A DNA stretch of 64,000 nt, from contig NZ_LT629703.1 in NCBI RefSeq assembly GCF_900103365.1, forward strand, positions 5,690,501 through 5,754,500. Direction: 5' to 3'. This DNA is from Afipia sp. GAS231. GTDB taxonomy: Bacteria > Pseudomonadota > Alphaproteobacteria > Rhizobiales > Xanthobacteraceae. Both the position numbers and the translations under genes were made by a program. This document shows positions 27,696 through 37,406 of this stretch, in pieces. Below the pieces are notes generated by a model, which was not told the DNA's origin, did no database searches, and saw nothing but the letters and a program-made list of their open reading frames with translations. Numbering within the stretch: the stretch's first letter is position 1; each line of letters opens with the position of its first letter.

Positions 27696-29134
27696 AGCAC
27701 CTTGCCCGGGTTCATGATGCCATGCGGATCGAGCATCGCCTTGATGCCGCGCATCAGTTCGATCGCGACCTTGTCCTTGACGTCGGGCAGTTCGTCGCGC
27801 TTGAGCACCCCGATGCCGTGCTCGGCCGAAATCGATCCGCCCATCCGCAGCACGATCGCGAACACGACGGCGTTGACCTCGTGCCAGCGCGCCAGGAAAT
27901 CCTCCGACTTGCCGCCGACCGGCTGGGAGACGTTGTAATGGATATTGCCGTCGCCGAGATGGCCGAACGGCACCGGCCGCGAGCCCGGGATCAGCTTGAC
28001 GACGGCGGCGTTGGCTTCCTCGATGAACGCCGGCACGGCGGCGACCGGCACGGAGATGTCATGCTTGATCGAACCGCCTTCCGGCTTCTGCGCCGCCGAC
28101 ATCTCGTCGCGCAGTTTCCAGAAGCCGGCGCTTTGGGTCAGGTTCGCGGCAATCACGGCGTCGTCGACGATGCCGTCCTCCATGCCCTTGGCGAGGATCG
28201 CTTCCAGAGCATCGCGGGCGTCGTCGCGCGAGGACGACAGTTCCATCAGCACGTACCAGGGATGCTTGCTGGTGAGGGGATCGCGGATGTCGATGCCGTG
28301 ACGGATGCTGAAATCGACGGCGATGTCGGCCAGCAATTCGAAACTGGTGAGGCTGCCCGCGGCCTCGTTCTGCGAGATCGACAGCAGCTTCAGCGCCTGG
28401 GCCGGCGATTTGAGACCGACATAGGCAGTCTCCACGGCGCGCGGCTTCGGAAACAGCTTTAGCGTCGCGGCGGTGATGAAACCGAGCGTGCCTTCGGCGC
28501 CAATGAAGAGGTTGCGCAGATCGTAGCCGGTATTGTCCTTCTTCAGCTTCGACAGCCCGTTGAGGATTCGCCCGTCGGCCAGCACCACCTCGAGGCCGAG
28601 CGCCATCTCCCGCGCCACGCCATAGGCCAATGCAGCCGTGCCGCCGGCATTGGTGGAGAGATTGCCGCCGATGGTGCAGCTTCCCTCGGCGCCGAGCGAC
28701 AGCGGAAACAGCCGGTCGACGTCGCGGGCCGCGTTCTGCGCGATCTGCAGCACCACGCCGGCCTCGCAGGTCATGGTATTCGACGCCGGATCGATCTCGC
28801 GAATCTTGTCGAGCCTGCGCATCGAAACCACGACCTCGCCGTTATGCGGCGTCTGTCCGCCGACCAGACCGGTATTGCCGCCCTGCGGAACCAGCGCGAT
28901 TTTGTGTTCGGTCGCGAGCTTGCAGATCGCAGACACTTCGGCGGTCGAGCCCGGCCGCAACACCAGCGGCGAACGGCCGTGAAACAGGTCGCGTTCCTCG
29001 GTGACATAGGGCGCGATATCCGCGGTGTCGGTCACCGCATACTTGTCGCCAACGATGGCGCGAAATTTCGCGACCAGTTCGGGCGGCAGCGGCGGCACGG
29101 CGGCTGGAGCGATATTCATCATCGTCTCTTTCAT
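27692..29134 (-). CDS. FAD-linked oxidoreductase, GlcD / D-2-hydroxyacid dehydrogenase type
   Basis: 480-residue flavoprotein of the vanillyl-alcohol-oxidase fold. The FAD-binding PCMH domain shows LVPQGGNTGLVGGQTP and GSCTIGGNLSTNAGGTAAL. The C-terminal FAD-linked oxidase domain has FGHLGDGNIHYNVSQPV and EHGIGVLKRDEL, which include the metal and substrate His/Glu residues of the D-lactate/D-2-hydroxyglutarate dehydrogenase family. Likely it oxidises a D-2-hydroxyacid such as D-2-hydroxyglutarate. Start at 29134 or an internal ATG at 29122 is possible. Confidence 0.9.
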   Translation of the reverse strand: MKETMMNIAPAAVPPLPPELVAKFRAIVGDKYAVTDTADIAPYVTEERDLFHGRSPLVLRPGSTAEVSAICKLATEHKIALVPQGGNTGLVGGQTPHNGEVVVSMRRLDKIREIDPASNTMTCEAGVVLQIAQNAARDVDRLFPLSLGAEGSCTIGGNLSTNAGGTAALAYGVAREMALGLEVVLADGRILNGLSKLKKDNTGYDLRNLFIGAEGTLGFITAATLKLFPKPRAVETAYVGLKSPAQALKLLSISQNEAAGSLTSFELLADIAVDFSIRHGIDIRDPLTSKHPWYVLMELSSSRDDARDALEAILAKGMEDGIVDDAVIAANLTQSAGFWKLRDEMSAAQKPEGGSIKHDISVPVAAVPAFIEEANAAVVKLIPGSRPVPFGHLGDGNIHYNVSQPVGGKSEDFLARWHEVNAVVFAIVLRMGGSISAEHGIGVLKRDELPDVKDKVAIELMRGIKAMLDPHGIMNPGKVL

Positions 29135-29154
29135 TGCCGCTCTTGGCGGCGGTG

Positions 29155-30147
29155 TTATTCCCGTCCGACCGCCGCACGGCGCAGCCGGTCATTGATGGCT
29201 TCACCCAATCCTTCGACGGGGATCGGCATGACCGCGATGCTGCGCACGCCCTTGGCATCGAGCGCGCGAAGGTGACCGAACAGATTGGCGGCGGCCTCAG
29301 CGAGATCGCCGCGTGCAGACAGATTCATCACTGCGGCAGCGGCGTCAATTCCCGAAATTGCTCCGAGGCCGAACGCGAGCAATGCCTCGCCGGGCTCGAT
29401 TTGGCTCGCATGAAGCCGAACCCTGGCGCGCGGTGCGTAATGGGAGGCCAGCATGCCCGGCGCCAGCGGCTGTCCGCTGTCACTGTCGGCGTCGACAGGC
29501 GGTTGCAGCAGCGGCCGGCCGAGCACGCGTTCGATCTCGGTGCGCGGCAGGCCGCCGGGCCGCAGCAGCATCGGCTGGCCGAAGCAGCCGACAATGGTCG
29601 ATTCGACGCCGACCGCGACGGGACCGCCGTCGACAATCAGGTCGATCCGCCCCGAAAGGTCGCTGTCGACATGGGCCGCCGTGGTTGGCGAGACGTGGCC
29701 GGACAAGTTGGCCGACGGCGCCACGACAGGCCGGCCCAACAGGCGCAGGATGTCGCGGGCCACAGGGTGGGCCGGTATCCGGATCGCGACGGTGTCGAGG
29801 CCGGCGGTGGCAAGATAGGCGACCGCGCAGCCGTCGGCCTTGGGCAAAACCAGTGTCAGCGGACCCGGCCAGAACGCTTCGGCGAGCGCCATCGCGGGAC
29901 CGTCAAAACGGGCGATCTGCCGGGCGGCGCCGATATCGCCGACATGGGCGATCAGCGGGTTGAACGCCGGCCGGCCCTTGGCCTGGTAGAGGCGGGCGAT
30001 GGCGGCCGCATTGGTGGCATCGGCGCCGAGGCCGTAAACGGTCTCGGTCGGGAACGCGACCAGCCCGCCACTCCCAAGGGAACGCGCGGCCGCCGCCACG
30101 GCAGCCTCGCCGGCGGGCAAAATCGGGGTCTTCAGGCCAACATTCAC
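29155..30147 (-). CDS. tsaC: L-threonylcarbamoyladenylate synthase (Sua5 type)
   Basis: Makes threonylcarbamoyl-AMP from threonine, bicarbonate and ATP, the first step of the universal t6A tRNA modification. The YrdC domain (about residues 15-200) contains the KGRPAFNPLIAHV and PSANLSGHVSPT motifs that bind ATP and bicarbonate. A further C-terminal Sua5 domain brings the length to 330 residues, so this is the long Sua5 form rather than the short TsaC form. It is transcribed away from the tRNA-Pro gene. Confidence 0.93.
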   Translation of the reverse strand: MNVGLKTPILPAGEAAVAAAARSLGSGGLVAFPTETVYGLGADATNAAAIARLYQAKGRPAFNPLIAHVGDIGAARQIARFDGPAMALAEAFWPGPLTLVLPKADGCAVAYLATAGLDTVAIRIPAHPVARDILRLLGRPVVAPSANLSGHVSPTTAAHVDSDLSGRIDLIVDGGPVAVGVESTIVGCFGQPMLLRPGGLPRTEIERVLGRPLLQPPVDADSDSGQPLAPGMLASHYAPRARVRLHASQIEPGEALLAFGLGAISGIDAAAAVMNLSARGDLAEAAANLFGHLRALDAKGVRSIAVMPIPVEGLGEAINDRLRRAAVGRE

Positions 30148-30174
30148 TGTGATTTATTTCCTCAAATCGCCGCC

Positions 30175-30203
30175 TTGCGGTGGCCGAAACCCAAGGCTAT
30201 AAG
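30175..30203 (+). promoter_or_regulatory. Sigma-70-type promoter of tRNA-Pro
   Basis: TTGCGG at 30175-30180 and TATAAG at 30198-30203 are separated by exactly 17 bp. The -10 element ends 13 bases before the first base of the mature tRNA. Confidence 0.65.
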
Positions 30204-30216
30204 CCGCGTTCTTAGT

Positions 30217-30293
30217 CGGAGTGTGGCTCAGCCCGGTAGAGCACTGCGTTCGGGACGCAGGGGTCGCAGGTTCGAATCCTGCCACTCCGACCA
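30217..30293 (+). tRNA. tRNA-Pro (anticodon CGG)
   Basis: 77-base cloverleaf. The acceptor arm CGGAGTG (30217-30223) pairs with CACTCCG (30283-30289). The discriminator is A, and CCA is encoded at 30291-30293. The anticodon stem-loop is CTGCG-TTCGGGA-CGCAG with anticodon CGG at 30251-30253, and the T arm contains GGTTCGAATCC. A small hairpin GATCAG-GTT-CTGATC follows at 30304-30318 without a T run. Confidence 0.97.
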
Positions 30294-30414
30294 TTCACCG
30301 TCAGATCAGGTTCTGATCGCCGGTGGTACCCCGAGTCAACTACCAACTCAACGCTGAAAACCCTCAGCTTTTCGCCATTTCCCGCAGCCTGATCGCGTTC
30401 GAAACGGAGACCGG

Positions 30415-31404
30415 GTGTCAGAACAAGGCTTACGGATCGGCACGCGCAAGAGTGCGATGGCGCTGGCGCAGACGGATGAGGTCGCCCGGCTGCTGCGATC
30501 GGCCAATCCCGCTCTCGCCGTCGAGATTATCAGGTTCGAAACCCGCGGAGACCAGGACCAGACCAGCAAATTGCTCCGCCATGGCGGCAAGGGCGGCGCG
30601 TTCGTCGCCGAAATTCGCGAGGCCATGCGCGCGGGCGAATTGCAGGCGGCGATGCATTCGCTCAAGGACGTGCCCGGCAACGAGGAGACGCCGGGCCTGG
30701 TGCTCGCCGCGATGCTGGCGCGCGACGCCGCCAATGATTCGCTGGTGTTGCGTCCCGGTCTCTCGCTGGAAATCTTTAGGGCCCAGCGCGGCAAGGGTTT
30801 CAAGATCGGCACCAACGCGGTGCGGCGCGCGGCCTATCTGCGCCGGCTGTTTCCGGAAGCCACGGTGATTCATTACCGTGGTGCTGCCGATACCCGTGTC
30901 GCCAAGCTCGATCGCGGCGACATGCAGCGGCTCCCCGGCGGCGGCGAGGTCGGTCCGGCGGATGCGCTGGTCATGGCGCGCTCGGGGCTTGAGCGCATCG
31001 GGCTGACGTCGCGCATCGCGCATGATTTCTCGGTCGCTGAAATGCTGCCGGCGGTTGGGCAGGGCATCGTCGCGGTCGAATGTGTCGAGAAGGACTGGGT
31101 CACGCGCGGGTACCTGGCGATGATCGACAATATGCCGTCGCGGCGCTGCGCCGAGGCCGAGCGCGAGGTGCTGTGGGTGCTGAACGGCCATTGCAACTCG
31201 CCGATCGCCGGCCATGCGACGATCGATGGCAGCGAGATGACGTTGACGGGCGCGGTGCTGGACGAAGCAACTGGCCACTTCATCGAGGCGTCGCGACGTG
31301 GAACGGCAGACCGGCCCCGCGAACTCGGCCGTGCGGTCGGCCTCGAGCTGCTGGACAAGGGTGCCGCCGAAATCATCGAGCGCAACAGGCCGAACGAGCA
31401 TTAG
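30415..31404 (+). CDS. hemC: Hydroxymethylbilane synthase (porphobilinogen deaminase)
   Basis: Polymerises four porphobilinogens into hydroxymethylbilane in heme and bacteriochlorophyll/cobalamin precursor synthesis. The 329-residue protein starts with GTG at 30415 and reads MSEQGLRIGTRKSAMALAQT, the usual opening. Substrate-binding arginines and lysines lie in HSLKDVPGNE and GTNAVRRAAYLRRLFP. The dipyrromethane cofactor cysteine is Cys260 in NGHCNSPIAGHA. GGAGA at 30406-30410 precedes the GTG. Confidence 0.95.
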   Translation: MSEQGLRIGTRKSAMALAQTDEVARLLRSANPALAVEIIRFETRGDQDQTSKLLRHGGKGGAFVAEIREAMRAGELQAAMHSLKDVPGNEETPGLVLAAMLARDAANDSLVLRPGLSLEIFRAQRGKGFKIGTNAVRRAAYLRRLFPEATVIHYRGAADTRVAKLDRGDMQRLPGGGEVGPADALVMARSGLERIGLTSRIAHDFSVAEMLPAVGQGIVAVECVEKDWVTRGYLAMIDNMPSRRCAEAEREVLWVLNGHCNSPIAGHATIDGSEMTLTGAVLDEATGHFIEASRRGTADRPRELGRAVGLELLDKGAAEIIERNRPNEH

Positions 31405-31474
31405 CGAAGCTGCTTTCGCGGAAGCGCGCTTGTTGATACCTTCCGTTACATCGGTGAGACCGGAGGGCGCGCGC

Positions 31475-31771
31475 ATGCGGTACGCTTCAATGCTGAAGAC
31501 AACATTGGCAGCCGTTGCCGTGATCGTCTCGCTGCCTGCGCAAGCCCATGAGCGCTGGCCGGTAATCCCCGAAGAGATTGGCATCGGCCCGCCGCCCGCG
31601 CGCTATACCTGGATTCCGTATCGCTGCAGCGACGGGCCTGCGGATAACTTCTATCACGGCGCCTGGTATGCCGGTCAGCCGCCGGCGCTGTATCGCGGCC
31701 GTGCCTATCGGCCGTATTACCGATACAGCGCCTATCGCGTCGTGCCGCGAACCTATCTCTGCACCGAGTAG
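31475..31771 (+). CDS. Small exported hypothetical protein
   Basis: 98-residue protein of unknown function. ATG at 31475 has CGGAGGG at 31461-31467 and opens a signal peptide ending at SLPAQA (about residue 24). The mature 74 residues are rich in Tyr, Pro and Arg (RGRAYRPYYRYSAYRVVPRT) with two cysteines (YRCSDG and the final LCTE) that could form a disulfide. It lies 70 bases after hemC and converges closely with the TctC gene. Confidence 0.6.
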   Translation: MRYASMLKTTLAAVAVIVSLPAQAHERWPVIPEEIGIGPPPARYTWIPYRCSDGPADNFYHGAWYAGQPPALYRGRAYRPYYRYSAYRVVPRTYLCTE

Positions 31772-31777
31772 CGTCGC

Positions 31778-32746
31778 CTATTGCGGCTCAATGCCGGCTT
31801 CGCGCGTCACGCGCTTCCATTTCTCGATGTCGGCATGCATCAGGGCCGCGAATTCCTCGGGGCTGTTGCCGACCGGCTCGATACCTTGCTCCATCAGGAG
31901 CTTCTCCATCTCGGGCGTCTTCAGCGCATCCACAATGACCTTGTTGAGCTTGTCGATGATCGGCCGCGGCGTGTTGGCTGGCGCCAGCACGCCGTTCCAG
32001 CCGATGACCTCGTAGCCGGCCAATCCCGCTTCCGCGATCGTCGGAAGCTCAGGTGCGACGGCGAGGCGCCTGGCGGTGCTGATGCCGAGTGCGCGCACCG
32101 TCCCGGCCTTGATCTGCGGCAACGCCGTGACCGGCGTGTCGAAGAAGGCTGCGACTTCACCGGTCATGACGGCCTGCTGCGCCTGCGGCACGCTTCGGTA
32201 GGGCACATGCGTTATCTTCACGCCGGCGGTAGAGAGGAACAGCTCCATCGACAGGTGGGCCAGACTGCCGACACCGACCGAGGCGTAGTTCAGCTGCCCC
32301 TTGCGCGCCAGTTCCACAAACTCCTTGACCGACTTCGCCAGCGATGTTTTCGGCACCAGCAGGATTTCGCTGACCTTCGTCACCATCGAAATCGGCGCAA
32401 AATCCTTCTCGCTGTCATAGGGCAACTTGGCATAGAGCGCCGGATTGGCCGCATGGCTCGGAAACACCATCAGCAAGGTGTAGCCGTCAGGCTCGGCCTG
32501 CGCGACGGCACGGGTTCCGATGGTGCCGCCGGCGCCGGTGCGGTTGTCGATGATGACGGGCTGGCCAAACTGCTCGGTGATGTGCTTTCCGACCAGCCGC
32601 GCCAGAATATCGGTGATGCCGCCGGCGCCAGTCGGCACGATCAGCTTGATCGTACGTGTCGGATAGTCCTCCGCGCGGGCCGTCGGCGACGTTGCCAGCG
32701 CCAGACAGATGACAAGGAGTGCGCGGCATATCCCTGGGGCGCTCAT
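31778..32746 (-). CDS. TctC/Bug-type periplasmic solute-binding protein
   Basis: 322-residue binding protein of the tripartite tricarboxylate transporter (Bug) family. The signal peptide ends near SPTARA (residue 25). Typical segments are YPTRTIKLIVPTGAGGITDI, VIIDNRTGAGGTIGT and VGVGSLAHLSMELF. Such proteins bind carboxylates or aromatic acids. No TctA or TctB membrane gene is within the window next to it, so it is an orphan, common in this family. AGGAG on the - strand supports the start at 32746. It is the last gene of a - strand run of three transport loci. Confidence 0.88.
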   Translation of the reverse strand: MSAPGICRALLVICLALATSPTARAEDYPTRTIKLIVPTGAGGITDILARLVGKHITEQFGQPVIIDNRTGAGGTIGTRAVAQAEPDGYTLLMVFPSHAANPALYAKLPYDSEKDFAPISMVTKVSEILLVPKTSLAKSVKEFVELARKGQLNYASVGVGSLAHLSMELFLSTAGVKITHVPYRSVPQAQQAVMTGEVAAFFDTPVTALPQIKAGTVRALGISTARRLAVAPELPTIAEAGLAGYEVIGWNGVLAPANTPRPIIDKLNKVIVDALKTPEMEKLLMEQGIEPVGNSPEEFAALMHADIEKWKRVTREAGIEPQ

Positions 32747-32849
32747 CAGTTGGTCTCCTGCCTGGTCTTCTTCTTGTTCAGGGCCACGATATCGAACCCC
32801 AGTCCGCAATGATAGAAGTCTGACGGAGTCGTCCGATCGCGATAAATGC

Positions 32850-33803
32850 TTAGCGCGCGACCTGGCTCCACTCCGGACAGGTGCGCTGGTCGACCGGCAC
32901 CAGCCACGCCTTGTAGTTGGTCCTGTCGATGACCTCGGCCGGCAGCAACACCTTGTCCGGCAGTGGTTCGCGCTTGAGGTACCGCACCGCCGCCCGCGTC
33001 GCTGTGCAGCCGATCTTGAACATGTTGAAATCGACGGTGGCGAGGATGGCGCCGGTCTCGATCTGCTTCACGGCAGGGAGAATGCCGTTGATGCCGATCA
33101 CGATCGCGGTCCGGTTGGCCGCCTTCAAGGCTTCCAGCACGCCCAGCGCCATGCTGTCGTTGGCCGAGAGCACGGCATCGATCTGCGGATGCTCGGCCAA
33201 CAGCTTCTCCATCGCGCGCCTGGCGTCGGGCTGCTGGTAATTGCCGATGCCGGAGCCGAGCACGTCGATGCCGGGAAATTCGGCAAGAGCGCGCTGGTAG
33301 CCGCGGACGCGCTCGCGGTTGGTCGGTGCCGCCGGCGTGCCCTCGATCACGGCGATCTTGCCCTTGCCGCCCATGTTGTCGAACAGATAGCGCGCCTCGC
33401 GGTAGCCGATCTCGAAATCGTCGGCGCCGACATAGGTGACGAATTGGCCCGGCAGTGGATTGGAAACCAGCACCACCGGGATTTTGGCATCGTTGAGCTT
33501 CTTCACGGAATCGACCATGGCGACGTCGTCGACCGGAATGAAGATGACGGCGTCCGGCCTGTCCTTGATCACCTGATCCACCATCGCCTTCTGCTCGTCG
33601 ACGTTGTCAGGATGCTTCGGCACGAAGTGCACGACCTTTGCGCCGGTCGTGCGCGCGATCTGGTCGGCGGCAATGCGGAAGGCTTCGTAGGCTGGGTTGG
33701 TCAGGTTCTTGGTGAAGACCGCGATGGTCATGTCGGCGGCGCTGGCACTGAAGCTGCAGAGAGTCATGGCGCCCGATATCATTGCCGCCGTCAGAGTTCG
33801 CAT
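32850..33803 (-). CDS. Sugar-type periplasmic binding protein, orphan
   Basis: 317-residue periplasmic binding protein of the RbsB-like family (Peripla_BP_4 fold). The signal peptide ends at CSFSASA (residue 22). The hinge pattern is seen in FTKNLTNPAYEAFRIAADQI, DAVIFIPVDD and DAVLSANDSMALGVLEALKA. No cognate ATPase or permease of the sugar class is adjacent; the nearest ABC genes are of the branched-chain class. A good ribosome site (GGAGG on the - strand) fixes the start. The ligand is unknown and may be a sugar or other small solute. Confidence 0.85.
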   Translation of the reverse strand: MRTLTAAMISGAMTLCSFSASAADMTIAVFTKNLTNPAYEAFRIAADQIARTTGAKVVHFVPKHPDNVDEQKAMVDQVIKDRPDAVIFIPVDDVAMVDSVKKLNDAKIPVVLVSNPLPGQFVTYVGADDFEIGYREARYLFDNMGGKGKIAVIEGTPAAPTNRERVRGYQRALAEFPGIDVLGSGIGNYQQPDARRAMEKLLAEHPQIDAVLSANDSMALGVLEALKAANRTAIVIGINGILPAVKQIETGAILATVDFNMFKIGCTATRAAVRYLKREPLPDKVLLPAEVIDRTNYKAWLVPVDQRTCPEWSQVAR

Positions 33804-33827
33804 GATCGCCTCCGTGAATGGTAAGCC

Positions 33828-33911
33828 GTCATTGCGAGCGCAGCGAAGCAATAGATCTTGCGGCAGAAAGAAAGCGTGGATTGCTTCGTCGCTTCGCTCC
33901 TCGCAATGACG
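33828..33911. repeat. Intergenic palindromic repeat, CATTGCGAGCG family, second copy
   Basis: GTCATTGCGAGCGCAGCGAA at the left end is the inverse of GCTTCGCTCCTCGCAATGAC at the right end. It is the same family as 7670-7758 with a different loop. It separates the LivMGF fusion gene from the sugar-binding protein gene and could act as a transcript boundary. Confidence 0.85.
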
Positions 33912-33918
33912 GGTGGAG

Positions 33919-36459
33919 TCACAGCCACAAGATCTTCTTGCGATATTCGAGGTCGGTCAGCAGCGGGGCAGCGGGCCCCTGATGGAATACGGCGCCACGC
34001 TCCAGCGCGAAGACGCGGTCGGCCAGGGCCAGCACCAGATCTAAATTGTGTTCGACGATCACGATGGAAATATGCTGCCGCAACTGGTCGAACACTTTGA
34101 ACAGTTCGAGGATCACGGTTGGCGCCAGGCCCTCAAAGGGCTCGTCCAGCAGCAGCAATTTCACATTGCCCGACATCGCGCGGGCCACCGCCACCATCTG
34201 CTGCTCGCCGCCGGAGAGATAATCCGCTGCGACGTCCATGCGTTCGCGCAGGCGCGGAAAATAATTGAGGACCTGCTCCTCGCTCCACACCACGCCGTTG
34301 CTGCCGTCGGTCTTGCGCGCAAGACGGCCGAGCGAGAGATTTTCCCGCACCGTCATGCCGGCGAACAGGCCGCGGCCCTGCGGCACATAGCCGATCCCCG
34401 CGCGCGCAATGTCTGGCGCCGGCAAACGGGAGATGTCGGCGCCGGCATATTCGATTGCGCCCGACGACAGCGGCACCAGGCCGGCGAGCGTCTTCAACAG
34501 CGTCGACTTGCCGGCGCCGTTGCGGCCGAGTAGAGCGACGATTTCGCCCTCGCGCACGTCGAGCGTGGCGTCGTGGAGGATATGGCTCTTGCCGTAGAAC
34601 GCATTGACGCGCTCGAACCGCAGCACCGGCGCTGAATTCTCACGGGCTGCCTCGCTGCGGCTGTGCTCGACCTCGGGCACACCGGTGCCGGTATAGATCT
34701 GCTGCACCCGTCGATCGGCGCGCACGGCATCCGGTGTGCCGGTCATCAGCACTTCGCCCTGGTTCATCACGGTGACTTCGTGCGAAAAGCCGAGCACGCG
34801 ATCGATATCGTGCTCGACGATCAGGACCGGAATGTTGGCGGCGATGTTCTTGATGAGGTTCGAGACGCGCTCGCGCTCGGCGGCGGCCAGGCCGGCCAGC
34901 GGTTCGTCGAGCAGCAGGACCTGTGGCTTGGAGCCGAGTGCGATGCCGAGGTCGACCAGCCGCTGGCCGCCATAGGACAGCTCGCCGCCTTCGATGGTTT
35001 CGATGCCTTCGAGTCCGAGGAATTTGATCAGCTCCGCGGTCTCGGCGTGGATGCCTTCGTAGCTGTCGATGTCACGCCACAGATTGAACCGCATGTCGCT
35101 GCGCGCCTGCAGCGACAGCCACAGGTTTTCATAGATCGAAAGGCCCTTGAACAGGTTGGTGATCTGGAACGAGCGCGTGAGCCGCTGGTGGCAGATCAGA
35201 TCGGACGGCACGCCCTGGATCTCGCGGCCGTTGAGCTTGATGGTACCGTTGTCGGTCGGGAACAGGCCGGATATCAGGTTGAACAGCGTGGTCTTGCCGG
35301 CGCCGTTCGGGCCGATCAGTGCGTGAATCTGGCCGGCGCCGATCGTGAGGCTGGCATTGGTGACGGCGCGGATGCCGCCGAACGTTTTCGAGACGCCGCT
35401 GACCTCGAGCACGGTGCCGGAGAGTCCCTTGGGCAACAGAAAGCCCGGCAGCGGCAGGCCGTCATAGATCTTGCGCCGGCTCATGGCGGCGGTCTCTTCC
35501 GGCGCCGGCCACCAGCGCCTCGCAAGCGTCGCCCAGATGCCGACGAGACCACCCGGCGAATACAGCACGAAGGCGATGAAGATCAGCCCGAACCAGAGCA
35601 GCCAGTTCGGCGTCCAGATCGAAAACAATTCGCGGAACAGGATGAAGAACAGCGCACCCAGCGCCGGACCGAGCATGCTGCGCATGCCGCCGATCACGAC
35701 GATCGCCAGCAACTCGCCGGAAAACGGCACCGAGACCGCTTCGGCCGAGACCAGATAGTTCTGGAATCCGATCAGGCCGCCAGCAAAGCCCGTCACCACG
35801 GCCGAGATCACGAAGACGCCGAGCTTGTAGCGATCGACCGGATAACCCTGGAAGGTGGCGCGCAACTGGTTCTCGCGGATCGCCATCAGCACGTGGCCGA
35901 ACGGCGAGCGCACCAGCCGCAGCAGCAGATAGAGCACGGCGAGGCAGAGCACGGAGACCAGGATGTAATAGTTGAGCGTATCGTCGAGATTGACCGGCCC
36001 GAGATGGCCGCGCTTCAATCCGCCGAGGCCGTCTTCGCCGCCGGTCAGGTTGCTCCAGCGGAACGCGGTGGTGTAGGTGAGGGCTGCGAGCGCCAATGTG
36101 AGCAGCGAGAAGTACACGCCGCGACGCCGCAGGATGATGATGCCGACAACGGTGGACGCCACCGCCACCACGGCCATCGACAGCAGCAGCGGCAGAAATA
36201 TTTCGCCGCGGAACCAGTTGAGCTGGATCAGCCCGGCGGCATAGGCGCCGATGCCGAACCAGGTGCCGTGGCCGAACGAGACCAAACCCGTATAGCCGAC
36301 GCAGAGATTGAGCCCCATCGCGGCAATGGCGAGTGCCACCACCATGGTCCCGGTGTTGAGCGACAGGCCAAGCAGATGCAGGCCGAACGGCAGCGCGATC
36401 ATGGCGAGCGCTGCCAGCAACAGCGGCCGGTATTTCGCGATGGGCGAGGTGATGTTCAT
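33919..36459 (-). CDS. Fused LivM permease - LivG ATPase - LivF ATPase
   Basis: 846-residue single chain combining three subunits of a branched-chain-type ABC importer. Residues 1 to about 325 form a LivM-like permease with the family motif [20 protein letters not shown]. Residues about 350-600 are a LivG ATPase with Walker [10 protein letters not shown], signature LSYGGQ and [10 protein letters not shown]. Residues about 615-846 are a LivF ATPase with GRNGAGKST, signature LSGGEQQ and [10 protein letters not shown]. The frame is continuous across both junctions, with Pro- and Arg/Ser-containing linkers. It overlaps livH by four bases. The substrate is not fixed by sequence. Confidence 0.93.
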   Translation of the reverse strand: MNITSPIAKYRPLLLAALAMIALPFGLHLLGLSLNTGTMVVALAIAAMGLNLCVGYTGLVSFGHGTWFGIGAYAAGLIQLNWFRGEIFLPLLLSMAVVAVASTVVGIIILRRRGVYFSLLTLALAALTYTTAFRWSNLTGGEDGLGGLKRGHLGPVNLDDTLNYYILVSVLCLAVLYLLLRLVRSPFGHVLMAIRENQLRATFQGYPVDRYKLGVFVISAVVTGFAGGLIGFQNYLVSAEAVSVPFSGELLAIVVIGGMRSMLGPALGALFFILFRELFSIWTPNWLLWFGLIFIAFVLYSPGGLVGIWATLARRWWPAPEETAAMSRRKIYDGLPLPGFLLPKGLSGTVLEVSGVSKTFGGIRAVTNASLTIGAGQIHALIGPNGAGKTTLFNLISGLFPTDNGTIKLNGREIQGVPSDLICHQRLTRSFQITNLFKGLSIYENLWLSLQARSDMRFNLWRDIDSYEGIHAETAELIKFLGLEGIETIEGGELSYGGQRLVDLGIALGSKPQVLLLDEPLAGLAAAERERVSNLIKNIAANIPVLIVEHDIDRVLGFSHEVTVMNQGEVLMTGTPDAVRADRRVQQIYTGTGVPEVEHSRSEAARENSAPVLRFERVNAFYGKSHILHDATLDVREGEIVALLGRNGAGKSTLLKTLAGLVPLSSGAIEYAGADISRLPAPDIARAGIGYVPQGRGLFAGMTVRENLSLGRLARKTDGSNGVVWSEEQVLNYFPRLRERMDVAADYLSGGEQQMVAVARAMSGNVKLLLLDEPFEGLAPTVILELFKVFDQLRQHISIVIVEHNLDLVLALADRVFALERGAVFHQGPAAPLLTDLEYRKKILWL

Positions 36460-37331
36460 TCGAACTTCTCGATGCGCTCGCCGAGCAGCCCGCGCGGCCG
36501 CACCAGCAGCACCAGGAACATCAGCACATAGATCGAGGCTTCGCCCGCAGCCGGCGCAAAATGGATGGTGATCCCTCTGACCACGCCGACCAGCAGCGCC
36601 GATATCACCACGCCCCAGAAACTGCCGAGGCCGCCGATCACCACGACGACAAAGGCGACCGTGATAATCTCGGCGCCCATCGCCGGATGCACATTGGTGA
36701 TCGGCGCCTGGAACGCGCCGCCAAGCGCGGCCATGCCGACGCCGAGCATGACGACGGCGGTCATGTAGGGCTGCAGCCGGATACCCAGTGCGGCGACCAT
36801 GTCCGGCCGCTGGATGCCGGCGCGCACCACGCGGCCGAACGAGGTCTTGTGCAGCAGCAGCCAGATGCCGAGCAGCACCAGGGCGACGACGGCGAGAATG
36901 AGCAGGCGATAGCGCGAGAACAGGAAGTCACCGAGGATGATCGAACCGCGAAACGCCGGTGGGATCGAGGCCGGCAACGGCGCCGCGCCCCATAGAATCC
37001 GGATCGCCTGTTCGGTGACCATGGCAAGACCGAACGTCACCAACAGGCTCAGGATCGGATCGGCGCTGTAGAACCGGCGCAGGATGAACCGTTCAAACAG
37101 GATGCCGAGCAGGGCGACGGCGACCGGCGACAGCACGATCGCCGGGCCGAAGCCGAGATATCGGGTGATCTCGATCGAAGCGTAGGCGCCGAGCGCATAG
37201 AACGCGCCATGCGCCAGGTTGACGATGCCGCCGACGCTGAAGATCAGCGACAGGCCGAGCGCGATCAGCAGATAATAGCCGCCGAGCACGAGGCCATTGA
37301 CCACCTGTTCCAGCAGGAATCCGAATTGCAT
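36456..37331 (-). CDS. LivH-type branched-chain ABC permease
   Basis: 291-residue inner-membrane permease with about eight hydrophobic segments. Family motifs include LALGLSLIFSVGGIVNLAHG at the N-terminus, and ALGIRLQPYM with the later GLGSFWGVVISALLVGVVRG for the ATPase-coupling region. It pairs with the LivM domain of the fused gene downstream (overlap 36456-36459). Gene order on the - strand is binding protein, LivH, LivMGF. Confidence 0.92.
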   Translation of the reverse strand: MQFGFLLEQVVNGLVLGGYYLLIALGLSLIFSVGGIVNLAHGAFYALGAYASIEITRYLGFGPAIVLSPVAVALLGILFERFILRRFYSADPILSLLVTFGLAMVTEQAIRILWGAAPLPASIPPAFRGSIILGDFLFSRYRLLILAVVALVLLGIWLLLHKTSFGRVVRAGIQRPDMVAALGIRLQPYMTAVVMLGVGMAALGGAFQAPITNVHPAMGAEIITVAFVVVVIGGLGSFWGVVISALLVGVVRGITIHFAPAAGEASIYVLMFLVLLVRPRGLLGERIEKFE

Positions 37332-37406
37332 GCTTTGTCCCGGAGGCGCGGGCCTCGGCTTTCGGTGGCGATCAGGCGCAGACTTGCAGGCTTAGAACCT
37401 GGAAGC

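Noticed and set aside
33919..36459. LivM-LivG-LivF fusion as an assembly frameshift artefact
   Set aside because: A false join would need two separate errors that both removed stop codons. The frame has intact linkers and domains in order, so a true fusion is more likely.
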